Shown here: positions 34,302-45,509 of the stretch, in pieces
Layout of the letters: every line of letters starts with the position of its first letter
Numbering within the stretch: position 1 is the first letter of the stretch
Assembly (NCBI RefSeq): GCF_019320115.1
Contig: NC_089595.1
Location: 111,430,461-111,494,460, forward strand
Length of the DNA stretch: 64,000 bases
Direction of reading: 5' to 3'
Source: Miscanthus floridulus
Taxonomy: Eukaryota > Streptophyta > Magnoliopsida > Poales > Poaceae
Program-made: the position numbers and the translations under genes
Notes under the pieces: model-generated
The model's database searches: none
What the model was told of the DNA's origin: nothing
Seen by the model: only the letters and a program-made list of their open reading frames with translations

Positions 34302-37300
34302 GCTCCCCCCGCCGAAATGCCTTCTTGCCCCCAAACAGGTGCTTCTGGAAAGCGATGGCATAAGACGTTGTAGTCTTCCCAGGTGGCCGACGTTGATGGG
34401 AGACCGCTCCATTTCACCAGGACTTGAGGAATAGCAGTAGCACCCTTCTTGACCAGGCGACACTCAATGATGACTTCAGGCACCGCCACGGCCGAGAGAA
34501 ATTAGGAACAAATGACTTGAGCTGGGAAATGTGAAATACCGGGTGGATTTGGCTGTCATGAGGTAAATCCAACCGATAGGCCACTTTTCCAATTTTCTCT
34601 AGGATGGTGTATGGCCCATAGAATTTGTAAGCCAGCTTGGGATAAGGTCGGTTAGCCACTATGGACTGGGTATATGGTTGGAGCTTAAGCAGCACTTGAT
34701 CGCCAACCTAGAACTGGAGATCTACCCTTTTCTTATCAGCCATGATTTTCATTTGATTCTGAGCACTGGCCAAGTGTTGCTTCAGAGATTGAAGATGGAG
34801 CTCATGATTCTCAATGATCTCAGCAACAGTTGGTAATGTAGCAGGTGAGATCAATGGTGTGGCGCCCACAGTTGGTTCATAGCCATAGAGTGCTTTGAAT
34901 GGAGAGCAACCGAGGGAGGAATGGAATGTGGAGTTATACCATAGTTCGGCTAAGGATAGCTAGGACTTCTAGGTTGTAGGAGCATCTTGGACTGAACACC
35001 TCAGGTACATTTCCAAGCACTGGTTGATCCTTTTGGTTTGCCCATCTGACTGTGGGTGGTAAGCTATGCTGAGAACCAATTTTACTCTGTAAAGCTTGAA
35101 TAGCTCCTTCCAAAAGGCACTGACAAAAATTGTGTCCCTATTAGAAACAATGGACTGTGGTAACCCATGTAACCTAACCACATTATCCATAAATAGCTAT
35201 GCTATAGAAGCTGCTGTATAAGGATGTTTCACTGCAATGAAATGAGCATATTTGGTTAATCTGTCCACGACTACAAGAATAACACTGTAACCTTGTGATC
35301 TTGGAAGACCCTCTATAAAGTCCATAGATAGATCCATCCAAACTCCTTGAGGTAATGGTAAGGGTTGAAGTAAACCTGCAGGATGAGTGTTAGAGTGTTT
35401 AGCATGCTGACAGACATCACACTGCTTGATGTAGCTTTCCACAGCTTGTTTCATCCCCTTCCAAGAAAAGTGATTTTTCAGTCTTTGATATGTGGCAACA
35501 GTGCCAGAATGTCCACCAATAGCTGTGGAATGAAAACTAGTAATAAGCTTAGTTTGTAGTGCTGCATTGTTGCCAATCCAGAGCTTGTTATGGTGTCTGA
35601 TCAACCCATTATCCAGACTATACCCTGCTGGATCAGGGCTAGTAACTACCAACTGTTGAAGCAACTGCTGAGCTCTAGCATCTGTTGTATATGAATTGAT
35701 GACCTCCTGGACCCAATTAGGCTTGACCAAGGAAACTACCTGTAATGTATGGAGATGGGGTACTCTAGACTGAGCATCAGCAGCTACATTCTCCTTGCCT
35801 TTCTTATAGACAATTTTAAAATGAAGTCCCATGAGTCTAGTCATGGCCTTCCTCTGCATTTCTGAGTGAAGATTCTACTCAGCAAGATAGGATAGGGATT
35901 TATGATCAGTTAAGATGGTGAACTCTTGCCTCTGTAAGTAATGTTTCCATTTCTCCACTGCCATAATTAAGGCTAGAAACTCTTTTTCATAAATGGATAG
36001 CTTTTAATGTTTCTCTCCTAGGGCCTTACTGAGATAAGCAATGGGCTGGCCAGATTGCATAAGAACTGCTCCAATTCCTTCCCCACAAGCATCAGTTTCC
36101 ACGGTGAAGGGTTGCTGAAAATTTGGCAGTGCTGGGACTGGAGTAGTTGTGAGGGCTAATTTGAGCTTATCAAAGGCTTCTTGAGCTATTGGGGGCCACT
36201 GAAATTGCTTGTGTTTGAGTAAGTTGGTGAGTGGTTTGGCCATAACTCCATAACCCTTCACAAATTTTCTATAATATCCTGTGAGGCCTAGAAAAGCCCT
36301 AAGCTCTGTCATGGTTGTTGGTTGGGGCCAATGTAACATGGCATGAGTTTTCTGAGGATTAGTTGCTACTCCTACAGCTGAAATGATGTGACCCAAATAC
36401 TCTAGCTGTGTTTGAGCAAATGAACATTTGGATTGTTTAAGGTATAACTGATTGGTCTGCAACACTTCCAAAACTTGTTCTAGATGCTTCAGATGTTCAG
36501 TGAATGATTTACTGTAAATGAGGATATCATCCAGAAATACTAACACAAACTTCCTCAGAAATGGCTGGAGAATTTGGTTCATGATGCATTGAAAGGTAGC
36601 AGGTGCATTGGTTAGGCCAAAAGGCATTACCTTGAATTGATAGTGTCCATGATGAGTCTTGAATGCAGTTTTATACCCATCTTCTGGCAACATTCTGACT
36701 TGGTGGTACCCTGATCTCAGATCCAACTTAGTGAAATATTCTGCTCCTTCTAATTCATCCAGAATTTCTTCAATGATTAGAAGAGGAAACCTGTTCTTGA
36801 TTGTCATCTCATTGAGTTTCCTATAGTCCACACAGAACCTCCATGTCCCATCCTTTTTCTTCACCAACAGTACCGGAGAGGCAAAGGGACTGTGACTGTG
36901 TGTGATGAGCCCAGACTACAGCAACTGCTTGACTTGAGTTTCAATTTCAGTTTTGTGCTGTGGAGAGTAGTGATAGGGTCTGTCAATGATTGGAATAGCT
37001 ACTGGTATGAGTGGGATAGAATGGTCATAGCTTCTCTATGGTGGTAAAGTTTGTGGGTCCTAAAATACTATTTGATATTTGGTCAAAATTGTTTGCAGGT
37101 CTAGGTTGGGGAGTTGGGTACTTGGAGTGTCAAGGTTGGGTTCAGAGGTTTGCTGAAGCATGACAAAGGCCCAGGTGTCATTGCCTTTGGTAGCCTTATA
37201 CAGTTGGGTAGGAGAAATGGGTGTGGCTTGTAAAGGTGGGGTTTGTAGGCTTTGGATGGTGACTGTATTGCCATCATGTGTAAAGGTGAGGGTTTTGTTG

Positions 37301-38826
37301 CTCTAATCACACTGCATGGGGCTATGTAATTTAAGCCAATCGAAGCCAAGAATAGCATCATAAGGACCCATATCTATGACTACCATGTCACTATGGAGAA
37401 TATGACCTTGAATATACCATGGCAGATTAAGTACCTTAGCTTGTGCATTTAACTGTTGCCCATTGGCTAGCTTCACAGTTTTAGTAGTGACTGGTATTGT
37501 TGGTAGATTGGCCATGGCCACAAAACTTGAACTGATAAAGCTGTGTGAGCTTCTTGAATCCAAAAGGACTAGCATCACTTTGTTCTTCACCAGAGTTCTC
37601 AATTTGATGCTGTTATCAGTGTCAGCACTTGAGAGGGCATTGAGGGATAGCTGACAAAAGTCCTCAGCTAAAGCATCTTCCACTGCTAGGGTATTGAGAA
37701 CTTCTTCAGTGATCTCCTCCTTGTCCAGTGGGTTTACCACAATGGCATTCAGCTATGGTTTAGCACATTTAGAGCAGACATCCTGATGACCAGGTTCATA
37801 CTTGTCCCCACAGAAGTAGCAGAGGTTGTGTGCTCTTCTATAATCCCTCAATTGTCTGAGTCTTGTGAGGCTTTGAGAAGATTGATTGTCATGCTTCTAT
37901 GGCTGAAATCTGTTTGCAAGTGGTGGTTTTGTGGTTTTGGTCTTGTTCCTGTCAATTGTTCTCTGTTGGATCTTAGCAATCAAGGCAGCTCTGTCTACTA
38001 TTGCTGGTACATGAGGTTCCACGGTAGCTCTAATCTCCTCCTTCAATCTATCCACATACTTGGTTGCAAAGAAGAGTTCATCATAGTGACAATTATGCAT
38101 TGTAACATCAAATTGCAGAGATTGAAAGGCAGTAGTGTATTCCTCCACAGTGCCTGTTTGCTTGAGGGATAACAAGTCATCGAGGGCCTGCCTGAAATCA
38201 TCAGCACCAAACTTGTCCAGTATAAGGGAATAGAAGGGCTGCCATGTAGGCGCTACATGGTTTTGCTTGTATGCTTGCCACCACTTGGCTGCATTTCCTT
38301 CCAGATGCATCACGGCAGCTGTGACCTTCAAGGACTCTGTAATGTTGTATATGGTAAAATAGTTGCAGCAGTTGTCAATCCATATTTTGGGGCTTGTTCC
38401 ATCAAACATGGGGAATTGCATTTTTGGAATGGAGTGGTGAGGTAACTGATCCTTGTTGAAATGGCCATGGGTTCTCTTGGATGTGCCTGGCTTGTGGTCA
38501 TGAGTCGGGGCAGCAAACACATTATCAAACACGGTTTCTTCAGCTAAGACAACTGAGGCATTATCTGAACTATCCTCTAATTTTTCTTTTTCCATTTGCC
38601 TGATTGTCAGACTAGCCACTGCCTGACCATTGGCTTGCACTTGCTTGGCAATTTTCTTCTGTTCCTCCTGAGCTACCGTGACCTGAGTCTTTAGTTCTTG
38701 CTGAATGAGACCCAAATCATTGATCTGAGCGAACAGTAGATCAAAGTTCCCCATGATCTGATCCCACCTTGTATTGCCCTCTTCACTGGTCTTAGACATA
38801 GCTTCCAAGATAAATTGGGTCTGCAT
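34274..38826 (-). pseudogene. Reina gag-pol polyprotein pseudogene
   Basis: In order on the minus strand: gag (38826-37897), a CCHC-like knuckle (CYFCGDKYEPGHQDVC, near 37830-37780), protease (37740-37303, active site LLDSRSSHSFIS where relatives have DSG), reverse transcriptase (36867 to about 36200, FLDDILIYS), RNase H ([16 protein letters not shown], near 36110-36060), integrase (HHCC zinc finger near 35540-35390; DDE core to about 35000) and a chromodomain (34489-34300, [10 protein letters not shown]). Stops: TAG ending at 37897, 37753, 37303, 37060, 37036, 36916, 35875, 35197, 34969, 34960 and 34708, and TAA at 36004. The chromodomain is in another frame. Confidence 0.9.
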
Positions 38827-39606
38827 GGATGGTTTCTTGGGAGCCGTTGTGACTGATACCGAGGTGCAACAACGGGTTTGGTAGCCCTCCCCCTTAGCCT
38901 GTTACACCTGAACTCGCCGACTACGCCCAGAAGTGAGGCACCACCAAGGAATTTTACACAGAGACCTGCTCTGCAACCCGAGTGTGTAGACACTTCTTCG
39001 CCTTCGCCACCGCACAACAATCAGCGTTGTGAGACTACGGAATTTCACACGGAAACGATGTTCCGAAACCCTCATCTCGACTGATTGCTTGCTAATGAAG
39101 GATAGGGAGCAGAATGATGGCTGTTCACAGGTTCTCGCCGCCTGAACCAATGAATTGTTGATGTTGTCTCCCAGTCGAGTGATGTGCCGTAGATCGATCG
39201 GATCTGAGTGATAGGAGGGGTGGATTGGGGCTGTGGTGGTGGATCTGAGTAGGGATGATAGTGAGGTGGTGGTGGTGGTGGTGGAAATTGCAGAGCTCAG
39301 GTGGAGTAGTGCCACTGCCGGAGCCGACCCAGTTCAACCCAAAGGAGGGACCTCTGGTTCCTTCCGTCGAACACCTCGAGGGCGTTAACGGAGATCCCCT
39401 GCCCACCGGAATTACGAACTGCAGATCAAGGCGGCCGGTCGTGTTTCGTACCAAGACGGACTGAGCAACTGCGGTGAGGTGGGTTGAAGGTAGTAGGTTA
39501 CCGGATGGTAGGAGTGTCGGCGCCGCTGCGAGGCAGCCGTCGCCGGATAACTAGCGCGAAGAAGAGCTTCGGTCGCCCGTCGCCCCCCACGCCGAGGATA
39601 CGTCGT

Positions 39607-39617
39607 CTCTGATACCA
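39607..39617 (-). other. Reina primer-binding site
   Basis: TGGTATCAGAG on the minus strand, two bases inside the 5' LTR; complementary to the 3' end of initiator Met tRNA. Confidence 0.9.
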
Positions 39618-39619
39618 CT

Positions 39620-39914
39620 TGTCACACCCCGTTGCCGTCGGTGATCACCGCCGACGTGAGGAACACAAGAGGAACAGTAGATCGGGAAGACAGAGGAAAG
39701 ATTCCTACTGCCGATGTCTGTATTCTAAAGTGCGATCCCTTACGGAGTTTTCACGGTGTCTCTTAAAACCGAATGGTTCTGCCCTTCCGGGCCCACACGT
39801 CATAGACTGGTATTACATAAACGATTGAATACGTAATCCTAAATAGATGACGTCTTCCAACGAATACGCTTCCTTCCGATAGTCCTTCAGACAGTCGTCA
39901 TTGTGGGCTTGACA
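39620..39914 (-). repeat. Reina 5' LTR
   Basis: It is the same length as the 3' LTR. It retains 15 of 17 transition sites in the C/G state. It is followed by the GAGGG duplication and the resumed SMT1 exon. Confidence 0.93.
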
Positions 39915-39919
39915 GAGGG

Positions 39920-39957
39920 AAGATCAACAAGGAGGAAGTCAAATCGGCAGTCGATGA
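39920..39957 (+). pseudogene. SMT1: SMT1 exon 1, 3' half
   Basis: It resumes the SMT1 frame right after the second GAGGG and encodes KINKEEVKSAVDE up to a GT donor at 39958. The trailing two bases (GA) join the G of exon 2 to complete a Glu codon. Confidence 0.85.
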
Positions 39958-40302
39958 GTGTGTATCTGAATCTCATCACTCACAGTCACATTTCTCTGTG
40001 TCCGTCACCCACCGATGTTCGTTTTGTGGATATTGTGAAGCTCCCGATGACGTTTGGGAATAAACGAACCTGAGGAGTTGACTGTACTTCAGGCCATATA
40101 TAATTGCAGCTGCTTTCTGTTCTGTGGACTTACATTTCCAAGCATCAATGTAGTACTAGTTCGCTTGCGCCATTGCCTTCTGTTTTTATGTTTTGTAGGA
40201 TAGTTGTTTAGATGATTTTCATTTATTTTTTAGATGTGGGCTTTCTGAATCAAGAACCGGCGTGCTTTGTGCCACAGCTCACCAACTAGTACTTGATGTC
40301 TA
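39958..40302 (+). other. SMT1 intron 1, native 5' part
   Basis: T-rich intron sequence starting with the GT donor. It shows no coding or repeat signal and ends at the Helitron insertion point. Confidence 0.5.
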
Positions 40303-40331
40303 CTAGTACATCACGTGCGCCATCGCGCACG
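40303..40331 (-). other. Helitron 3' terminus: hairpin plus CTAG
   Basis: The minus strand reads stem CGTGCGC, loop GATG, stem GCGCACG, then TGATGTA, then CTAG, with T as the next host base. Confidence 0.75.
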
Positions 40332-40881
40332 CCGGGCAATTAAATGGGAAATCAAATGGTATAGGTAAGCATAGCAAGTACTGGTAAATGCAGCGCAATG
40401 GTACAAATTGTACTTATATTACATGGATGGATGTCATGAAGCCGGCAATTTTTCGAGTTGGAATGTTAGGGTAGTGTTACTGACATATTATAACAGCTCA
40501 CACTATATGTCCAGCGACAGGTTATAGCCTGGCATAGAGTCTGGTACAGTGCAGTTAGCAGCAGGTAGGATTCATAGTTTTATAACATTAGATAGTGGGA
40601 TCCTAGACTATACAAGAATGCTGACGACGAGGTTCAAAAGCGCCCAGGTTGCATGTCGGTATAGTAACTTAGGCAGCCAAGTTTTGAACCGGTGTTGTAA
40701 TTACCACTGTACATTGTGTTGAAGATGAGCTTGGTTGTAGGCGTTGTGACGGCCATATACAAGGCGATGCACCAAGGGGTTTGACAAGCTGTACAAAATA
40801 TCAAATAGGTTGAGGTGATAATAGCAGTGTTGAAGAAGGTGATTTTAAAAAACTATGGCAGTATGTATCTAAAAACCTGTA

Positions 40882-41461
40882 TCATTTTTTCTGATTGCCT
40901 GATGATGATTTGCGTCCACCAGACTTGGCATGTGGTTTAGTATCCTGAGCTGTTGGCCTGCAAGCAGAGCATATTTATTATTGTTGAGAAGTTGCACAGA
41001 AGGATTATATGCTCATGTTGTAACTTATCACTTTAAACAGTTTTGCAAAAAACGTGAATCTCCGATTTATAGTTAGTGTTTAATACCTTTTTGCTGGGTT
41101 GTCTAGGTGGTCCTCTGGATGTTGTTCCTGTGTACCCCTATCATGTCCGATGATCTGGACGTCTATGTTGAGTTCCTGAGAGGTCTCATGACCAGGTTCA
41201 GTGAAGGTTGTTTGATTCTATAGGGAAAGTACCTGATCGACAGAGGTCGCTGAGCATAGTTAACATGAAGTCTGTATTCATATTTGTTATGTGTGGGAAT
41301 GCAGGTCTAGCATCAGTATGTGCGGTGTACAGTTTAGGGGGGGGGGGGGAAGATATGATTTGTGGGTACAAAGAGGACAAACCTCCTCATGAGTAGATTG
41401 GTCCTCAAACAGCTTCCTCTTTGTAGGTTTCTTTTCAATATGGGTCGACGACTTTGCCGGG
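40882..41461 (-). pseudogene. Three-exon 3' end of an unidentified basic protein (Helitron-borne)
   Basis: Exons 41461-41383, 41217-41087 and 40957-40882 join with GT-AG borders and consistent phases to give about 95 residues and a TGA stop. The peptide is hydrophilic with basic clusters (EKKPTKRKLFED, AKSGGRKSSSGNQKK), suggesting a nuclear or DNA-binding tail. Because it lies 580 bp from a Helitron end on the same strand, it could be the tail of the replication-protein-A-like protein some plant Helitrons carry, but I do not recognise a diagnostic motif. No upstream exons were found, so it is a fragment. Confidence 0.5.
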
Positions 41462-42950
41462 CTGGGAAATATAGCATGAGAAATTGCGAATCGGCAAGTA
41501 ATGTTTGATTAATTAATCAGTGGTAAGTGTGAGCTGTAGTACTTTAAATATAGCAGGCATGTATAATATTCAAAGGCAGTAGTGCACAGCAGACCAATAT
41601 AGAACAGTGGGCCAGTGATATAAGATCATCCGAAGCAATACTAACTGTGATGACGAAATAAACACAATTACACAATACTACTACTTTCATGTCACCAGAA
41701 GAAAAGGACGGTTGTATGTACAAGGATTTAAATTTATCAATGTGCATCGACCTGATGGTTTCATGTCGTGTTATCGATGATTTGCACGACGATCTTACAC
41801 TACCAAGGTCAGTAGCTTACTAATGTCCCAGCAGTAAGAAAAATCTGTAGTAATCTAATTTTTAATGACTTACTGAGTGTAATAGGAAGATAGCAAGAAC
41901 AATTTATTTTCATATATTCTGAGTGCGCTAATTTTGATAGCATAGCGTAAAATAGGTAACTCATGGGAAAAAACAGCACACAGTTAGATATTTCTGACAA
42001 TGAAAGTGGTAAAGTAATTAATAATTGAGTTAGGAAATGGCAAGTCATGACCATTGTGACAGTAAGGCTGACACAAGAAAGAAGTCCAGATGTCTTGGTT
42101 GAATTTCATAAAACTTTTAAAGGTATGAACACTAATTCCCAGAGATACCATACGTGAAGCATCCTTCAGAAGGTCAGATCAAACCATCTCGTGGACTATA
42201 TAAACCATCTATCATTCAAGCTATCTTGTGCAGCCATTGTTAAACAGTAGGCAAGTTTAGAAACGGATCTAAAAGTGCAGCAAAGTAGAAAAGGAGATAC
42301 TTACATTCTAAACAGTAGCCATTGTTAAACAGCCATCGCGCGCGCCAGCAAGGTAAGAAAGGAGATACCTACATTCTAAAGACCACACGGGTCTTACAGA
42401 GAAATGTTAAATTTGCCAGTGCCTAATCCTGTTGAGAAAACCACGGCACTTCATAAATTTTGTGCAACGATATTAATTCTCGTAGAAATTTTACTCACAC
42501 ATATGCATGTCATAGGAACTTTAATGATTTCAGCATATATATATTAGTGTTAGCCACCTTGTGAGCTGATAATAGATAAAAAAAATTGAAGCTCCACAGC
42601 TTGATAATCTGATGGTAATTGACTCAACGAGCAAATTGCAATCCAAAGCTATGATATTCACAAAATATATCACGGCGTTGCGCCGAAATGGCAAGCGACA
42701 TGATGAGCATTAATTGTGACCAATTTTAGCCTCCTTAAACAATAGAAGCTAAGCAAACAAAACATCTACCAGCACCAACAAAATCCAAACACATAACGCC
42801 ATTAACAAGGCAATCACTTGACACCTCTCAAAAAAAGCTGTCAACTTGATTGGAAGAGAAAATGGACTTGTCCCTAATTTGAAAAGGTAGAGAAAACTAC
42901 TAGAGCTCTTCTTTTTATGTTCTTTTTAAAGTTCAAAGTGATCCATAGAG
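41462..42950. other. Non-coding part of the Helitron/intron block
   Basis: AT-rich sequence without a recognisable gene. It contains a short local duplication at 42288-42380 (AAGGAGATACYTACATTCTAAA occurs twice, about 60 bp apart). Confidence 0.4.
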
Positions 42951-42959
42951 GCTTACTTG

Positions 42960-43690
42960 CACCCAATCAAAGAATTCATTTGGAGTTTTTTTAAATGGCA
43001 AACTTGTTGCTAAAAATCGCAGTGGAAGACTCTTCAATATGAACACCTGGGGAAGCAAAGAAAACGATCAGTTTACTCCAGTAGTCCAGTCACCCAGCCA
43101 ATGTAGACACACACCATAAGATTTCTTTGATCCAGAGACATTCCACTAAAGCAGCACAGCCATCATTATAAAATAAAAAGCACAGCCATAACCAATAAGC
43201 TAAGTATCGAATGGAAAATACAGACATAACGACATAAAAATAAAACATGTAAAATGAAATGGAAAACTAAATAAGCTTAGCATGGAAGTCAGAATGACTC
43301 ACCCCGGCATATGAAACAAATTTAGGGATTTTAGTCACATTTTTCGGGCCCTCATAGTATACACCTGCAGCAATGAAGATCAATTTCGAGACTTGTGAAA
43401 CCAAGCTTAAATTAGCTAATTAGAATATAAATCTCTCAAACTTGTAAGATCTGTCTTGTATGAAGGCTTGTGGCATAGTAGTCAAAATTTACATAAAAGG
43501 AAGCACTACAGATACATCAGTTTAATCTCTTGTATTACTCTGTAGTCTGCAGTACTAAAGAAATATAGACAACAAAACTATTTCGAGCATGTACCGCCTC
43601 CGGGTAGTTGACTGAAGAATCAACGGCAACAGCAGCACCAAGGCTGGGCCCGACTAACACCATAGGGCTTTTGATGTATGATTTCCAGAA
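42960..43690 (-). pseudogene. Alpha/beta-hydrolase gene fragment (three exons)
   Basis: On the minus strand, the exon at about 43680-43600 encodes KSYIKSPMVLVGPSLGAAVA, containing the nucleophile elbow GPSLG of an alpha/beta hydrolase. The exon at about 43398-43306 encodes KLIFIAAGVYYEGPKNVTK. The exon at about 43049-42960 encodes VFILKSLPLRFLATSLPFKK then TPNEFFDWVQ with a GT donor. This matches a plant alpha/beta-hydrolase family of unknown substrate. Some splice sites are damaged, and neither the start nor the catalytic Asp/His exons downstream are seen. It is therefore a truncated copy, most likely captured by the Helitron. Confidence 0.72.
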
Positions 43691-44339
43691 AGACACATAC
43701 AAGATAAGTTGTAAGGGTCACATCACTGTAACTAAGAAAATAACAGATCAATGTAAACATTAGATAGTAGCGTCGGTTCACGACAACTCGACAAGAACTG
43801 GCTGGTCTTAATTGGCTGAACTGTTAGGCATAGGGAGGAGCGGTGGGTGTGGTGTTCATACTCTGTGGTACGGTGCCTTTTAATGAAAAATGATAAGCAG
43901 CTCTCCTAGGTGTTCGAGAAAAAAATACAAAAGTGGAAAATAAACTAAAAACTATTGTAGCAACTCAGGAGGAAGTTGTGTATTTTATAACATGCCTGGC
44001 AAGGTCGGTGGTTCAGTTATTCTCATGCTAATTAAGTTGTTACTCTCATGGTAAGCAAGCTGTTGAAATCAGGTACTATAATACTCTAATGTTATAAGTA
44101 AGTTATTCAAATCAGCTACTATCAGTAATTGAGTAGCATTCTAGCTTTTGCCATATTATAATGCTCTAATGCTATAAGCAAGTTGTTCAAATCAGCTACT
44201 ATCAGCACTTGAGTAGCATCCTAGCGTTTGCCATATTAGAATCAGGAAATTAGGTCACCACAAGGAAAAGTACACACAATGTGGCAATTAGCAAAAGGTA
44301 CAGATAAGCGAAAGATGTCGAACAGAGAGAGCAGCGGCG

Positions 44340-45110
44340 CTGGGTACCGGAGATGGCGTGTAAGCGGTAACCCTAGCGCCCCCGCGCGCGTCGCTGTCGA
44401 CGACCGAGGCTGACAGAGGGGCCCAGAAGGCGACGGATCCGGCCAACCAGGTGACAGATCCGGCCACCCAGCAGGCGGATCTTGCGGAGACGGGGAGGGC
44501 TCGCGGTGGATCCGGCTGGTCGCCGCAGATCCACCGCCTCCGTTGCCTGCGCGAGGTCGAGGCCGTGCTCTAGGCCCAGATCGCCCACCGGGAGGGGCCC
44601 CGAGAGCGGCCGCTCCAGATGTACCGCCGAGGTTGCTGACGTGACCTCCCCGTCGTCATGCACGGCCACCACGGAGGTTCGTCCGCCGCCAGAGGCCTCC
44701 GGCGCGTCAGGGCCTCCGCTGGCTGGCCGCGCGGCCGTGGGGACGACCGGCGACGGAGGGGCGAAACCCTAGTCCGCGCGATCCGCTGGCTTGCGTCGCG
44801 AGGAGGAAGTGGTGTGGTGGTGTTGTTGGTGGAGGAGGAGGAGGAGGAGGGACGCCGCCGCCGCGCGGAGGTCGGGCCACCGTCGAGGTCGCCCTGCGCG
44901 TTCGCCTGAGCCGCGTCGTGAGTCGGGAGCGAGGGAGGGAGAGAGAGAGAGCGAGAGAGCAGAGAGGAGGAGGGCGTCGGTGTCGGTGAGAGCCGCCGAG
45001 GGTTTCGTAGCGGGACCGGGAACTGTAGAGAGTGGTGGGGAGAGCAAGGGCCGTCGATCGGAAGATCGGACGGGGCGGGGAAATCAGGGCGACGTGGACA
45101 CCCTGAGGAG
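44340..45110 (-). promoter_or_regulatory. GC/CpG-rich block resembling a promoter plus first exon
   Basis: An abrupt CpG-rich island in AT-rich intron DNA, with a possible donor at about 44349 on the minus strand (CATCTCCG/GTACCC). Overlapping ORFs on both strands are GC-driven and match nothing I know. It is probably the promoter and 5' exon of the captured hydrolase gene. It lies about 400 bp upstream of SMT1 exon 2 and could also influence plus-strand transcription. Confidence 0.45.
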
Positions 45111-45134
45111 CGGCCGAACCTCCCTGCTTTGATA

Positions 45135-45509
45135 ATAAGAAATGTTGCCCTTGACCTGTACGGTGTACGGGATTGTTACCTATTCTCATGTTTAGTGGTT
45201 GGACTAATAAATGTGCATCTGAGGTTGTATGACCAGGATGTCACTATCTTAGCTTATCTTCTGGTGCAGTGTTAGCTCAACTTAGATCTCCACATTTCAG
45301 GTTAAGTTGTCAACCTGTCCTTTCATGCAGTAGATACCATTAAGGAGCATCAAAATATTCATTTTTGACCTTTGGATGAAACATACTGTAGAATCTGCTG
45401 AATGGAACTAGCGTCCTGGTTCATATCATGTCCCTTCCCTTTCAAAGAAATATCTGTCTAGTAATTGTGTTTATTTTACTCTGATTTTATTTTAAAATTA
45501 TTTTTCAAG
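45135..45509 (+). other. SMT1 intron 1, 3' part
   Basis: T-rich sequence with a pyrimidine-rich acceptor ending TTTTTCAAG at 45509. No gene. Confidence 0.5.

Larger units (their letters stand above)
34007..39914 (-). mobile_element. Reina-lineage Ty3/gypsy chromovirus inserted in SMT1 exon 1
   Basis: This 5908-bp element has 295-bp LTRs (34007-34301 and 39620-39914) and the target duplication GAGGG (34002-34006, 39915-39919). It reads on the minus strand. The primer-binding site TGGTATCAGAG (initiator Met tRNA type) is at 39617-39607, and the polypurine tract is at 34312-34302. Small size, short LTRs and a chromodomain after integrase fit the Reina lineage. Coding is one frame from gag to integrase with 12 stops, then a frameshift before the chromodomain. 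It is dead, but structurally complete. Confidence 0.93.
40303..44780 (-). mobile_element. Helitron with captured gene pieces in SMT1 intron 1 (5' end unresolved)
   Basis: On the minus strand the sequence ends with a 7-bp-stem hairpin (CGTGCGC-loop-GCGCACG, 40331-40314), seven bases, then CTAG at 40306-40303, followed by a host T. This is the classic Helitron 3' end, with no target duplication. Upstream on the same strand are a three-exon gene tail (41461-40882), three alpha/beta-hydrolase exons (43680-42960) and a GC-rich block (about 45100-44340). Same-strand gene pieces are typical of Helitron capture. I could not find a TC 5' end, so the right limit is a guess between about 44.3 and 45.1 kb. 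No Rep/helicase was seen. Confidence 0.55.

Noticed and set aside
42330..42350. Second Helitron-like hairpin (CATCGCGCGCGCC)
   Set aside because: It resembles the real 3' hairpin but is not followed by CTRR at the right distance on either strand.
44373..45189. Several ORFs of 80-160 codons around the CpG-rich block
   Set aside because: Mutually overlapping, low complexity, no recognisable protein; treated as promoter/leader sequence.
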